From assembly GCA_028280565.1 (NCBI GenBank), contig JANQLQ010000143.1, positions 1-52,709 of the forward strand: DNA of 52,709 nucleotides, given 5' to 3'. Position numbers and translations under genes: made by a program. Positions within the stretch are counted from its first letter, which is position 1. Each line of letters starts with the position of its first letter. Below the pieces are notes generated by a model. It saw only the letters and a program-made list of their open reading frames with translations. It was not told the DNA's origin and did not search any database. Source of the DNA: Fulvivirga sp. GTDB lineage: Bacteria; Bacteroidota; Bacteroidia; Cytophagales; Cyclobacteriaceae. Below, piece by piece: positions 32,301 to 38,336 of this stretch.

Positions 32301-33254
32301 GAAAATTTCACGAACTCGTCACAGGTGGAAGGCACTAAAAACAATGCCGATATCCTTATCGAAACCTATATCGATGGAATTAATGACGACACAGATGCCA
32401 TTGTGATCAATTATCACACCGACTTCCCCGGGATTGACGAAATCAACGCGGATAACCCCATTGACCCCAGCGCCCGTGCGCTTTTCTATGGGTTTTCTTC
32501 TGCTCCTTCGGTCATGATTGACGGGCAAGTCGCTCAATCCGGTTCCTTTACCGAAGATTGGCTGGTAGACCAAGTCGGTTTCCGGACCCTTGAGCTTTCC
32601 CCGTTCAATATTGACATCGACCTCTCCACGGAAGGAGGAAACTTAATGATCAATACTCAAATCACCCAACTCTTGCCCGACGTAGGCAATGAATTGCTGG
32701 TTTATGCGGCAGTGCTAGAAAAAGACGTACCCGTAAGCGGTGCGCTTCCCAGCGGCGAGACTGAACTGCGATTCGCCCTGAGAAAAATGCTACCCAACGC
32801 TGCAGGCCTTCCCGTAGATATCGATGACATTGGCAATCCTATTGAACTCACCTGGAATCCTGGAGGTGACATTGATCCTAATGATATGGCTGTAGTGGTA
32901 TTCGTTCAAAATGAAAACACCAAGGAGATCTACCAGTCTGCGATAAGGACCTCTACCCCGGTACCTAGCGATATCACCAGCTTAGATGACTTAGAGGCCC
33001 TTTCCAACCTAGTAGTATACCCTAACCCCGCCAACCAAAAGGTGACCCTCCACTTTGGAGAACCGGTTCGTTCCAAGGTTCCCGTAATGATCTACGACAC
33101 CTTTGGCAAGCAAGTATTTGAAGGAGAGGTCAATGCGGGGTATAAGTCCATGGAAATCGAAACCCATGATTTTGCCCCCGGTATGTACCATATCCAATTA
33201 AACATTTCGGATGACCAGGGCACTCGAAAGCGCCTGATGGTCATACATAATTAG
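20343..33254 (+). CDS. Giant T9SS-exported repeat protein, putative surface sensor or adhesin (4303 aa)
   Basis: Cell-surface or secreted protein. A signal peptide ends at TAQIATYSF; either M1 or M12 may start it. Two jelly-roll-like domains follow (to about 420). Four tandem Ig-like repeats of about 102 aa cover residues 520-935, each with DNxDDTG-like and ATDAAGNTS words. Next are an outer-wall/lamin-tail-like domain, a Big_5-like domain (PADGSTTNASLSNLTITFDD), an Fn3-like domain near 1480, then a module of about 280 aa repeated four times (marks VTVVATTLNW, VNVEATQLAF, VEVVADRLIF, INVIATQYTF near 1776, 2063, 2339 and 2621). PKD-like domains (GTYNVELTVTS), a carbohydrate-binding-like domain (from about 3782) and an Omp28-like domain (RSVLIENFTNSS, about 3980) precede a type A T9SS sorting domain (NLVVYPNPANQKV to the end). 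The frame is intact over 12.9 kb. Last gene of the row. Confidence 0.9.
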   Translation: MKKYRLAFWKGCMIQFKYGILLLSCIMSHQVTAQIATYSFGSSSGSEPTFPADAQPSNASISVMTRGPGITARNFAGGFNARRWPVGGSLGTNDYYEFTLTPDCDFSITLTSLVLDERYDDINADDTYNWVVRSSLDNYSSDIAAPFIVNATTAVEPGTTTGNVIDLTGGTFDNLAQAVTFRLYAYSMQRDDAEWGIDNVILNGSIDALTDLHTVNFEIDNCGYEAVNASRDSNNEYFLRFNRDNEASGPLSADHDFANVPITNIQGDYYWALEQNQDLDASPSQAGQVIFPPVASPLDVTLLDNLSVTFLIGAPGNNDEYNSNDSLAVQYTYNGGTDYTTIGAFYGASNSPFYQDTDLDGSANVSGANELDRNLREFTFNIPKFGLNLNLRVVAYTTAAGEEIVFDNIRVQGDPDNIAPIVSAPTNSPQVLREGATSTSTVATNEPSDIYLVLTGQPASTLTQLQDAVTNNNGFVGQANAVANTAYTVTLPASLNDGVYDIVAIDPAGNVSTILPGWLTVDNTAPAIPSSLDLDASDDTGSSNTDNITQATTGLTITGNGENGSSITLTSSVDGSLTGSATVSGGSWSIDVDLSDNQSHSITAVATDAAGNTSIASAPIVIITDNTIAPPGTPSLDNADDTGASDTDNVTMTLTGLTLSGSGEENAVVNLSSDIDGALGSTTVSGGTWSLDISLSDNDVHTITAIQQDPAGNTSLASASLVITTDNIAPAIPSISGLDNADDTGFSDTDNITQTTSGLTIDGGGENDSRITLSSDIDGTLGVQTTVASTSWTLDITLSDNQLHRITAQATDLAGNTSISPTPFEITIDNTPPAAPALLDLDNADDTGVSSIDNITQTTSGLTISGNGENGTRVALSSTIDGSLPGFNTVAVNSWTLDIALSDNAEHSITAIATDAAGNASTPSAPLIIRTDNLSPAIPDNDLVLLLNGTGQETIAFRLDEELGILEGGAATGFSASTGAIASAVYSGKGATNIITLTSVSNGDWTDATTISYTTGNNVTDLAGNEISAIVTQGVSTADVTFDPGDIAFTGYNSDGGALIDNFSFVLLRDAEVGTKIRFTDNGYDGQQGFLRNTERTLVWEATSRIFAGTEIIIDNDESTTAYTVSCTCPETNGLDLSNNGDQILAYQGFSGNPTFISGIHMDGDNINGTTSWTNDPDADNDNSSSLPPGLTNGTTAIALSSPEVDNARYNYSVNTGTVSSLLGTLNAAGNWDTDNANRVTLSAGDRYVLPPDVSSLAPADGSTTNASLSNLTITFDDNIVAGTSTGSGDIQLINVTDGNIVVDSYNLGDPEINITGNTVTIDISGLGGLLNGRTYEVDVVEWAFVNADDNHNVAIDGSSEWSFEVDAVAPTVVSINRNPAVPANANFGTSQSSVSYIVTFSEAITSSTLAATDFVTAGAASGGTATINSTITGSGDTYTVTVDNINLLGDLTINFTGAVEDLVGNIGNTTRLGDQSFTIINPEPSQQPTAFNAVPGTDNFTLDVSWTAGAGAQLAQGYLLYIIGPSGSFPTNPTDLIAQTDDLDFSDDVGILNVTGATSTSISGLNSATQYNFRLFPFTNSGNQIDYKTDGVILNGNGTTSSAQFTSLSFTGSAPTVSSLTNSPGSAIDNFSFTITDDGTNPTADNAPTLIRQLVINLGTGNDIDWTDALAGVELSDGSNTFNTVTNGGDISISDTQVSFSNIPTGAGQLGEVPDNGSKIFRLRIWLRNPITNATLRNTLDGLNFAFEVNSASISYAAGSSRLAGSQSASSGAANNAVTVVATTLNWEVQPPSTVGVLSTFATAPVVEAVDANGNRDLDYSGLITNLANTGGIAMNNSPAASPNTFNTGIYTFNITPATGFSYGDAGNGTLTLTAAGLTTSPPSNGVTVSYSNGTTISAGPGIEPLILESTQTSITMLTVPSFDFTVTDDASTTIDDRVGTDITQLVISAAGGTNTLTANWADVIQQAQLVEVGSGTPVTQTAISNNSITFDLTASTIGRINDNQSRTYRLFIALRSPMTGGMDNVIDNRFINFRVTDLQITTAPVSSTLATSQSVLSGATNNRVNVEATQLAFEQQPSNTFVNETMLPTVRVEANDNQGNRDLDYSGNVTVVSDGSLTSAPVTANLTNGTALTTAIIHDAIELNRRLTAAEAIPTLTTPSVASTPFNIIAGINESDIVARPFMYIENIPYVSFTTTPVTASNPKVFEFDIRDGASGGTATDIDSSPTNVTSLEFTVGNIGFLSEIGLFDSGDNSIATGAITGNTVSFDLSGSPLVIPDDGIGTYHLRAVFNTSVIDNQQITFTVTAAQANNEGSTFESADGAPTAGSAATSSIAGDDNRVEVVADRLIFNTIPNATLNTTFLPVIQVNALDALDNRDLDFDEAITSYSNQSTTPAISLATINNPSGSFASGVFQFPANFQFTEAGQGVTITIETPSFDGSPRPAAVSNSFDISSSSSSNITLSSPVTQPARIDYINFLSGNITGAANAFELARFSINDGGNDGGTDMDGANTILNEITFDISNPDNIRRIAIYDGTTEVAEIAGGASSLTFTGLASDLVALDDDSKEFIVYVTFNPANVIDLENHQLIIMNAVESGGSQFEFDQAGITDGNGAQTSTGVNTINVIATQYTFSQQPAAIEGVNVDWSNAPVYPEVTAEDAQGLTDLEINESISSPGTFGITTPPSLSGGASITCSSCAFSNGVMDLSSLRYTSPGDGTLTINDLASRSISSVSSNAVDVINTTATLLTEANGIVIRDELNAGSVNQPIFGFRLISDQDTPGQPVLNAVTLQFINPVGQPIDISPVFENFRLFSSLDGNLDVNFSNTTNITAGITAGTDFVTFTGLNEVLDEDVSNQYFYLVVDLQPGANSSTPSLFVSLEAPGAVISSGSFTTSPGSSLVGKAFTFRDARNPSILSLTPPDNDVTVNTNTQLSITFDEAVRSLDGIITLRKQADPAFIQNIGSPTISADNRTFTFTPPSPLDPEDNYYVNIAAGNLSANTGFLDNSNNPFPGITNTTTWNFRTADLDPPTMSPIAIHDLHDVGFNFSLQINEQGTVYYVVVDHTDPGFDPLDLDTFTEVVNYSIGLAQGSFNVTLPNQDYTIQIGELTPNQDFTVYAIAQDAGNNPMASPVVSNAERTDGSSTNGVVVTGPSVSTCLGESQPLTQPILIREGNDNDFSTVNGPTVTYTIGTTSNAISFDPSKPLTISTPSTSDISNVSYNFLSNNSLRITYDITGTSERDFIRIEGLHLIVNSVGGNSLLERIGGTAVHDGNSETDAQVHADISTTNSSVIADFIFDPEEISFSNQDVVNYDLVPDPSLILGTNVFSGPGVLGNTTDGYQFDPQGASIGVNTIVLSHTDQFGCIATTSRAVTVFDGSDPIDGLADNYCATPDLSTPDNTITIFAGAKAGFTLEELTLDVDGITNPGDISDPNVLVPSGANWDFDINLAGSTLTQDSIVIVRFNAKYRSNFNALDSLLVSKEVFIGETPSVESSILGNAPEIEGEFCEDGSLIQLRGRTTNPGRHPNGSHSFVFSGANGNGLVDNFDGSAEVDPVLRGVGAYEIIYQFTNNTTTCSNTDTLGVTINPKPVALFNNPDNCVDQDYQFNGEGNIDNSIITSATVRDYDWNFDDVDNAGPGNPNTSTEEDPTHIYAQAGTYNVELTVTSNVGCRSDVQEQPVEIGNNPIVDFTFQGVGLGEPTTFTPSVSNIQVGGAGNELAALAWVINGVADTVFTDQATPYNTLFPVLGQHFVELVGVSDKNCVGTERDSLFIVPIEVLDATNTYQADFERGTDDWIAWGTNTSWTVSNSGGTTITSSADLDVNGKTDFWVTSTGDYNPDEISFVYSPIFDITGLDNPLLTLNTFRDALAEDGALVEYSFTGFATNGTSDWQLLGDLDASNGIENWFNRRDIGTFSVANLNDNPRDEGWTESDSLWRNSKQSLTEIKAGGNRFQLRIGFISSSFGDKTDGFAFDNVFIGESTRSVLIENFTNSSQVEGTKNNADILIETYIDGINDDTDAIVINYHTDFPGIDEINADNPIDPSARALFYGFSSAPSVMIDGQVAQSGSFTEDWLVDQVGFRTLELSPFNIDIDLSTEGGNLMINTQITQLLPDVGNELLVYAAVLEKDVPVSGALPSGETELRFALRKMLPNAAGLPVDIDDIGNPIELTWNPGGDIDPNDMAVVVFVQNENTKEIYQSAIRTSTPVPSDITSLDDLEALSNLVVYPNPANQKVTLHFGEPVRSKVPVMIYDTFGKQVFEGEVNAGYKSMEIETHDFAPGMYHIQLNISDDQGTRKRLMVIHN

Positions 33255-33589
33255 GGCGTCCTCGAAAATCAGTTCAAGGAGTTAAAAGAACGCCAAGGCT
33301 TAGAAGCTGATCTAGTCAAGTTGAAAACCTTTAAACTGGTCCCTCTTATATAAACTGGTCCGCGTTTGCAACGCGGACCCATTGAGTATTACAGGGAACT
33401 CACGCCAGCATTTGCAATGCGGGTATCCAACGAACCCTGTAATCAAGACGAAAACGACTAGCGTTAACGTATCGAGTATAGGATGAGCTATGTTTGAGGT
33501 ATTGATCAACCAGTAATACCCCATCTGCAACCCCATACTTTGCCTACTGCCCTTTGCCTATCGCGGACTGATCGAGACCTCCCCCAGGT
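33255..33589. repeat. Intergenic region with REP-like hairpins (33357-33443)
   Basis: Directly after the giant gene. Hairpin 1 is GGTCCGCGTT (33357-33366), loop TGC, AACGCGGACC (33370-33379), ten perfect pairs. Hairpin 2 is GCATT-TGC-AATGC (33408-33420) with the same loop, enclosed by a perfect 9-bp pair ATTACAGGG (33388-33396) and CCCTGTAAT (33435-33443). This resembles a REP/BIME unit of two related palindromes. At 33535-33580 a low-complexity word (TGCCTACTGCCCTTTGCC, then CTGATCGAGA) recurs at about 46485-46535. No gene is seen. Confidence 0.75.
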
Positions 33590-34369
33590 TCAACGCTTAA
33601 TAAACTTCTCCCTCCTATCCTGGATCTCCAAGTAATATTCCCCCGGTTTGAGTTCTACTACTATGATCTCTCTCCCTTGCCCTTTTTTGATCACCTTCCC
33701 TAAAAAATCTATAATTTGATAACCGGTACTATCCGATAGGGTGATCTGCGATGTCACAATTTGAGGCTGGAAAGTGATCAGGCTATCCGTATGCGTATAA
33801 TATACTTCCAAGGAATACAAGAGATTACCACTTTCTCCTTCATATTTGACCCGGTATTGGTTCTGGCCTTTGGTATGGGCTGCCGACACCGCGTACAGGT
33901 TATCACGCAGTCCTCTTTTAGTCTTTGCTTTATGGATCACCTGCCAACTGTTTTCCTCTATTCGTTTTTCCACCTCGAAAATCCCTTCTTCACGTTCACC
34001 GGCAGTTATCCAACGTATGCTATTATTATCTACCTCGGTGCTTAGGAATTTAAAGTCTTCCACTGGTTGTAATACCTGCGGGTTAATAATGGTAGGCCGG
34101 CAGCCTTCCAAATGCTCAATCCGGATCACGACCAGGTCGTTGATCTCCAAATAAGAGAGGTCGATCTTAAAGGCAGATACCTTGGGACTGTCTAGTACCA
34201 ATCGATCATTCACAAACACTGAGGTGGTACAAAAAGTAGAAGCGCTGCGATGATAGGGGTTCTGTACGAAAATGTTTTTACCTTGGTATTCCCCAAACAG
34301 CACGATCTCGCCAGCCCAAACTAAACCACTGGGAACCAGGCACAAAAACATCAGGTAGGTCAACTTCAT
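33590..34369 (-). CDS. Small exported protein with a T9SS type A-like C-terminal domain (259 aa)
   Basis: I do not recognise a family for the body. The signal peptide is MKLTYLMFLCLVPSGLVWAG; ATG 34369 is taken over the GTG two codons upstream. The N-terminal 100 residues are beta-rich (LFGEYQGKNIFVQNPYHR; Cys pair in the STFCTT and GCRPT stretches). The middle (about 110-185) looks like an Fn3-type beta domain (DNNSIRWITAGEREEGIFEV). The last 60 residues (ITLSDSTGYQIIDFLGKVIK, LKPGEYYLEIQD, ending FIKR) match the end of the T9SS sorting domain, so it is probably surface-exported. It follows miaE on the same strand, 175 bp on; a long inverted repeat lies between. Confidence 0.72.
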   Translation of the reverse strand: MKLTYLMFLCLVPSGLVWAGEIVLFGEYQGKNIFVQNPYHRSASTFCTTSVFVNDRLVLDSPKVSAFKIDLSYLEINDLVVIRIEHLEGCRPTIINPQVLQPVEDFKFLSTEVDNNSIRWITAGEREEGIFEVEKRIEENSWQVIHKAKTKRGLRDNLYAVSAAHTKGQNQYRVKYEGESGNLLYSLEVYYTHTDSLITFQPQIVTSQITLSDSTGYQIIDFLGKVIKKGQGREIIVVELKPGEYYLEIQDRREKFIKR

Positions 34370-34450
34370 AGACACCTGCTAAGTAGATCAATAATTCGAT
34401 GTCATGCAAGGAAATTGTTAGTCTTGCGTATTTAGTCTTTGGTACCTGGT

Positions 34451-34541
34451 CTTGGGTCGTGAGTATCGAGTTTGTAGCAGGTAGTTGAAGTGGGGCATTG
34501 CCTATGGCAGGCTAACAACTAACGCCGTCACACGACTCAAG
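34451..34541. repeat. Imperfect inverted repeat downstream of miaE
   Basis: CTTGGGTCGTG (34451-34461) and CACGACTCAAG (34531-34541) pair at 10 of 11 positions (the other is a G.T pair) around a 69-nt centre. It begins just past the miaE stop on the minus strand. It could fold in the transcript end or be a degenerate palindromic repeat; no T-tract marks a terminator. Confidence 0.5.
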
Positions 34542-34544
34542 ACT

Positions 34545-35138
34545 CTAATGCATTCTATCTCCTCTTACCTCCAAAGTCTTCAATAGTTCAGCTTCCGCGG
34601 CTAATATTTCCTTCCAGCGTTCCATGACCCGGTCTTCGGGAAGGTATTCCTTGGCCAGTAGCAGGAAGTTTTTGTAATGACCCGCCTCGGATACCATGAG
34701 TTCGTAATAGAATTTTTGAAGCTCTTCATCCGCTATATGCTTCCAAAGTAGCCGGAAGCGTTCGCAGCTCCTAGCCTCGATCAGCGCATTGATCAATAAT
34801 TTTTCTACCAATTGCTCCTCTCGGCTCCCTCCTTTTTTCTCAATTTGCCCCAACCGTGCTACATACTCGTCTTTCCGCTGCTTCCCGAGGGTGTAGCCTC
34901 GTTTTTTCAACTGCTCCAGTACACGCTCAAAATGACTCCATTCTTCGGCCACTACTGGGGTGAGCATATCCACTAGCTTTTCCTTGTCAGGGAATTTTAC
35001 AATTAAGGATATACAAGAGGTAGCCGCTTTTTGTTCGCAGTAAGCATGGTCTACCAATATATCTTCAATGCGTTTTTCCGCTATGTTCACCCAGCGTGGG
35101 TCAGTGGGTAACTCGAGCCCTAAGACATGTTTATCCAT
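34545..35138 (-). CDS. miaE: tRNA-(ms2io6A)-hydroxylase MiaE (197 aa)
   Basis: Diiron ferritin-like enzyme that hydroxylates the isopentenyl side chain of modified A37 in tRNA. The ligand set is visible in order: E35 in DHAYCEQKAA, the EEWSHFERV Glu/His pair, the Glu of LIEARSCERF and the SEAGHYKNF Glu/His pair. The N-terminus LELPTDPRWVN matches the family start. The frame extends 28 codons upstream with another Met at 35174, but that one lies inside a strong hairpin (35154-35185), so I choose ATG 35138, preceded by A-rich sequence. It is probably the last gene of the unit lpxK-porin-miaE. Length is normal for the family. Confidence 0.9.
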   Translation of the reverse strand: MDKHVLGLELPTDPRWVNIAEKRIEDILVDHAYCEQKAATSCISLIVKFPDKEKLVDMLTPVVAEEWSHFERVLEQLKKRGYTLGKQRKDEYVARLGQIEKKGGSREEQLVEKLLINALIEARSCERFRLLWKHIADEELQKFYYELMVSEAGHYKNFLLLAKEYLPEDRVMERWKEILAAEAELLKTLEVRGDRMH

Positions 35139-35153
35139 GATATATTTTAGTTT

Positions 35154-35185
35154 CAGCAGGTGCGATTCATGCATCGCACCTGCTG
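35154..35185. promoter_or_regulatory. 13-bp perfect hairpin between the porin stop and miaE
   Basis: CAGCAGGTGCGAT (35154-35166) and ATCGCACCTGCTG (35173-35185) pair perfectly around a 6-nt loop. It starts 2 bp past the porin stop (35188-35190, minus strand) and ends 15 bp before the chosen miaE ATG. No T-tract follows on either strand, so an intercistronic processing, stability or attenuation element is more likely than a plain terminator. Confidence 0.7.
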
Positions 35186-35187
35186 GA

Positions 35188-37104
35188 TTAATCGTAAAAC
35201 GACCAGTCAAACCCAAAATCAAGTATGGGGCTCTGCCCCGGGTAACCAGGCACGGTAAAGTATCCTGTCCCGTTAAAAAGCTCGTAAAGGTTGCTGTATT
35301 TAAAAAAGAACCTCCCCCTGTTGATCTTCCCGTTAAAGAAAATATCGATCACCGGGAAGGCCGGCACCTCGAATGATTCTTGCACAAAATACTGCATGAT
35401 CGCCGGGTCATATCCATTGGCAAAGTAATCAGACCTCCAGTGGATGTCAAACCCGAGTTGCCAATCCAGGTTACCCCCGAATGATATTCTTTTGTAATAA
35501 AGCTGGGAATTAGTGAAGATATCAGGTAATTGAACCGCATCAGCCGAGCCCCCGGAGACGTTAGAATAAATTACTTGCGCGTTAAAATGCATATGGTTCA
35601 AAAAGTTTACACTCAGGGCTACATCACCGGATAAAACACTGATGGCTGAGCCTGCTTGTGCGGGCCCAAGGTCACGCGGCTCACCGGAAGTACCTTCACG
35701 AAAATAAATGTAATTATTCAGCAATGTATACGATGCCCCGGGCTGAACGGCCATGGGACCTAACGCCAGCTTAAATCGGCCTTTTACCTGGGTGGTCACC
35801 GGGTTATCAAAATTAGTGTCCGTCCATAGATCATGGCGACCTAAGTAGGCCTGCTGCATAAACGAGGGCTGTGATAGCGCCGTAGACCCCTCGGCTTCAA
35901 ACCAGCTATTTCGTATACTACCCCCTAATTTGAAATTACCATCAAGAAGAAATTCTCCATAAGCCTCGATAAAGCTGATAGAATCGTTTCCAAATCTTAA
36001 CCGGGCCCCCACGTAATTTTCCAACCGGTCTGTCTCTACCCCTACCGTATCACCATCTAAAAAACGGTAGTCAAAATCAATGTTTTTTATCTTGTAGTAG
36101 AAATTGTAAAATGACTTCCCAAAATCTCCCTTTACCCCGGCTTCTTGCTGGCTGTAAACCATTTTCGATCGGTTGCGCGCCAAGGTATCTATTTCTATAA
36201 TTTCATCGAAAAAGGCGTCATTCGCTTCTACTGTAATAAAATCGTTTTGCTGGCTGCTATGATTAAACTCATGGTATACTTGGAAACCTTCCCGGACTTT
36301 GAACTGGTGGTAGAGTTGATAATTACGACGTAACTCTATGGTTTCAGCGTCCGTGAGATTTGGCTGGCGGTCGTCATCAAAAAAAAGCTCCGTGGCATTG
36401 ATATCCTCCACAAGTACTCCCCCGTAGTCATCTACGGAATGATTATTTCTACGGAAGTTCCCATAGGCCTGGTAACGGCCGTCCTTGGTGCCAAAGTTAC
36501 CGCCAAAAGAGTAATTGATCCCCTGTACATTGCGGTCGCCACGACCACTCCGACCGATCTGCTTATCGATGAAGAGCCCCTTGTAGTCAAAGAAGAAATT
36601 TGAACGTGGATTGATGTTGCGAGTATACGACGCTTCCGTGACGGAACGTCCCTGCCCGCCCCATATGATCTTAAACCTCGAGTAAGGCGATTTGGTATCG
36701 TAGTACTTCACCTCGTCAGAGTGGGTAGCGTAAATGTCATAGAGGCTAAAACCTGGAGAAGCTCCAATGACAGATGGAGCTACAGGAAAAATTGGGGACA
36801 TTGCCGTACCGATATTTCCCAGGTCTTGGTACGTGTTATTGAATTGCAACGGGAATTGGAACCGGTGCCAATCCAAAATAGCAGTATCGATGTGCCAATA
36901 ATGAGGTTTGTTATATTTTATGTTAGGCAAAAAAGTATAACTACTGGTCGTAGGTCCATACACCTGCTTCGTGGAATCATCCAGGATACTTGAACCTCTT
37001 CGCTCCTCCTGCTCCTCTTCACCCAAGTTAGGGATCTGCGCAAAAGCGCCCGCACTCCCTAGGATAAACATTAAAAGTATCGCTCTTTTCAAAAACACGT
37101 CCAA
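35188..37104 (-). CDS. Putative porin, Porin_10 family (638 aa)
   Basis: Outer-membrane beta-barrel of the Bacteroidota putative porin family (Porin_10). Signal peptide FLKRAILLMFILGSAGAFAQ is followed by an acidic linker (LGEEEQEERRGSS) and a long barrel of alternating aromatic strands, for example SRFKIIWGGQGRSVTEASYT, INPRSNFFFDYKGLFIDKQI and INYSFGGNFGTKDGRYQAYG, ending in the aromatic FDWSFYD as barrel proteins do. The family start SYTFLPNIKYNKPHYWHIDT is typical. No ATG lies at the start: TTG 37104 or GTG 37098 must be used. It lies 16 bp after lpxK on the same strand. Substrate is unknown. Confidence 0.88.
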   Translation of the reverse strand: MDVFLKRAILLMFILGSAGAFAQIPNLGEEEQEERRGSSILDDSTKQVYGPTTSSYTFLPNIKYNKPHYWHIDTAILDWHRFQFPLQFNNTYQDLGNIGTAMSPIFPVAPSVIGASPGFSLYDIYATHSDEVKYYDTKSPYSRFKIIWGGQGRSVTEASYTRNINPRSNFFFDYKGLFIDKQIGRSGRGDRNVQGINYSFGGNFGTKDGRYQAYGNFRRNNHSVDDYGGVLVEDINATELFFDDDRQPNLTDAETIELRRNYQLYHQFKVREGFQVYHEFNHSSQQNDFITVEANDAFFDEIIEIDTLARNRSKMVYSQQEAGVKGDFGKSFYNFYYKIKNIDFDYRFLDGDTVGVETDRLENYVGARLRFGNDSISFIEAYGEFLLDGNFKLGGSIRNSWFEAEGSTALSQPSFMQQAYLGRHDLWTDTNFDNPVTTQVKGRFKLALGPMAVQPGASYTLLNNYIYFREGTSGEPRDLGPAQAGSAISVLSGDVALSVNFLNHMHFNAQVIYSNVSGGSADAVQLPDIFTNSQLYYKRISFGGNLDWQLGFDIHWRSDYFANGYDPAIMQYFVQESFEVPAFPVIDIFFNGKINRGRFFFKYSNLYELFNGTGYFTVPGYPGQSPILDFGFDWSFYD

Positions 37105-37120
37105 AAGTACTGAAATGGGT

Positions 37121-38170
37121 CTAATTTGAATATGACTTGACAGATTTTAAGATCAACGCATCAAATTGCCTGCCATCTTTTAAAAAATAAGTCTCAATAG
37201 GTATAAAAAAGACGGGCTTATCGTTTAGTACACTTTCCTGTTCTTTGCCTAGCAATTTTACCATGTCTTTCTCGGTAGTGACCAGGCTGATGTCCTCTTC
37301 TTGATTTTCTCCATGGGTCATTTTTAAGATCGACTGGAGGTCACGGGCAGTATAACGATGATGATCGGGAAAGGCCTTCTCACCTACCAAATGATAACGA
37401 TCAGATAAATATTTTTTCAAATCATTAGGATTGGCGATCCCCGTAAACAAAAATAGTTTACGACTGACCCCCTTTAGATCAAATACCGGGGCAGGATCGG
37501 CATATCGGACAGCTGTAAAAAAGATGGGAGCTTTGTCGTTGTATGTCCTGATCCTTTGCTTTATGCGGGCCATTTCCGGCCCGGTCATATCTCCCGGGCA
37601 CTTGGTCATAATGATAATATCGGCGCGTCTTGCGCCTTGTCTCGACTCCCTGAGTCGCCCCATAGGCAAAATATGATCCGTGTAGAAGGGTTTGTTGTAG
37701 CTTGTCAGTAAGATATTGAGCCCCGGCTTTACGGTTCGATGTTGATAGGCATCGTCCAGTAAAATCACTTCCGTTCCTTTTCCTTCTGCCAAAAGAAATG
37801 GAATGGCTAAGGCCCGCTCTTCTCCCACGGCCACATCTATGGTGGGGTTAAACTTCCTATAAAATTGGAAAGGTTCGTCCCCTAATGTGGTAGCGTCATC
37901 CTGGTCGCTCGCCAGGCGGAATCCATGCGTCTTGCGTCCATAACCACGGCTCAAGGTAGCAATACGATACCGGTCTTTCAACAGCCGGACCAGGTATTCG
38001 ATCATAGGTGATTTCCCTGTCCCTCCTACAGAGAGGTTTCCCACGGCTATAATGTTGGCTTCAAACTCAAAAGATCGTTTATAACCAATGTTATACAGGT
38101 GGTTTCTAAATCGTGTCCCTAAGTCGTAGAGTACTGAAAAAGGAAAAAGCAGGGCGGTTAAAAAATTCAT
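37121..38170 (-). CDS. lpxK: Tetraacyldisaccharide 4'-kinase LpxK (349 aa)
   Basis: Inner-membrane-associated kinase that adds the 4'-phosphate to the lipid A precursor using ATP. N-terminal membrane-associated helix (NFLTALLFPFSVLYDLGT) is followed by P-loop VGGTGKS (48-54), the family motif TLSRGYGRKTHGF, GDEPFQFYRKF, LDDAYQHR and a later FPDHHRYTARD segment. Length is normal. Downstream genes are the porin (16-bp gap) and miaE, giving an outer-membrane-related unit with a tRNA enzyme as passenger. It is divergent from the NIF3-family gene with 199 bp between. Confidence 0.95.
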   Translation of the reverse strand: MNFLTALLFPFSVLYDLGTRFRNHLYNIGYKRSFEFEANIIAVGNLSVGGTGKSPMIEYLVRLLKDRYRIATLSRGYGRKTHGFRLASDQDDATTLGDEPFQFYRKFNPTIDVAVGEERALAIPFLLAEGKGTEVILLDDAYQHRTVKPGLNILLTSYNKPFYTDHILPMGRLRESRQGARRADIIIMTKCPGDMTGPEMARIKQRIRTYNDKAPIFFTAVRYADPAPVFDLKGVSRKLFLFTGIANPNDLKKYLSDRYHLVGEKAFPDHHRYTARDLQSILKMTHGENQEEDISLVTTEKDMVKLLGKEQESVLNDKPVFFIPIETYFLKDGRQFDALILKSVKSYSN

Positions 38171-38336
38171 ACGGAGAAGGATGTGTCTATTGGGTTATCG
38201 AGTGGTCAAATTACCCGGGCTTGCCGGTTGCCCGATGCGATTAGGAGACCCAAGGCCTGGCTCAATTACCGTGTAACTTAACATCGTTAACATCATGCAA
38301 AACTAGTATTTTCCAAGGTACCCATGATATTTTATC

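Noticed and set aside
20685-32573. Many minus-strand frames of 60-270 codons within the giant gene
   Set aside because: They are shadows of a low-complexity Thr/Asn/Asp-rich repeat gene; Val/Ser-rich with no starts, signals or families.
18045-33254. SprF/SprB-type gliding pair
   Set aside because: The barrel protein does not show the PorP/SprF pattern and the giant protein ends in a type A sorting domain, not the SprB type B end.
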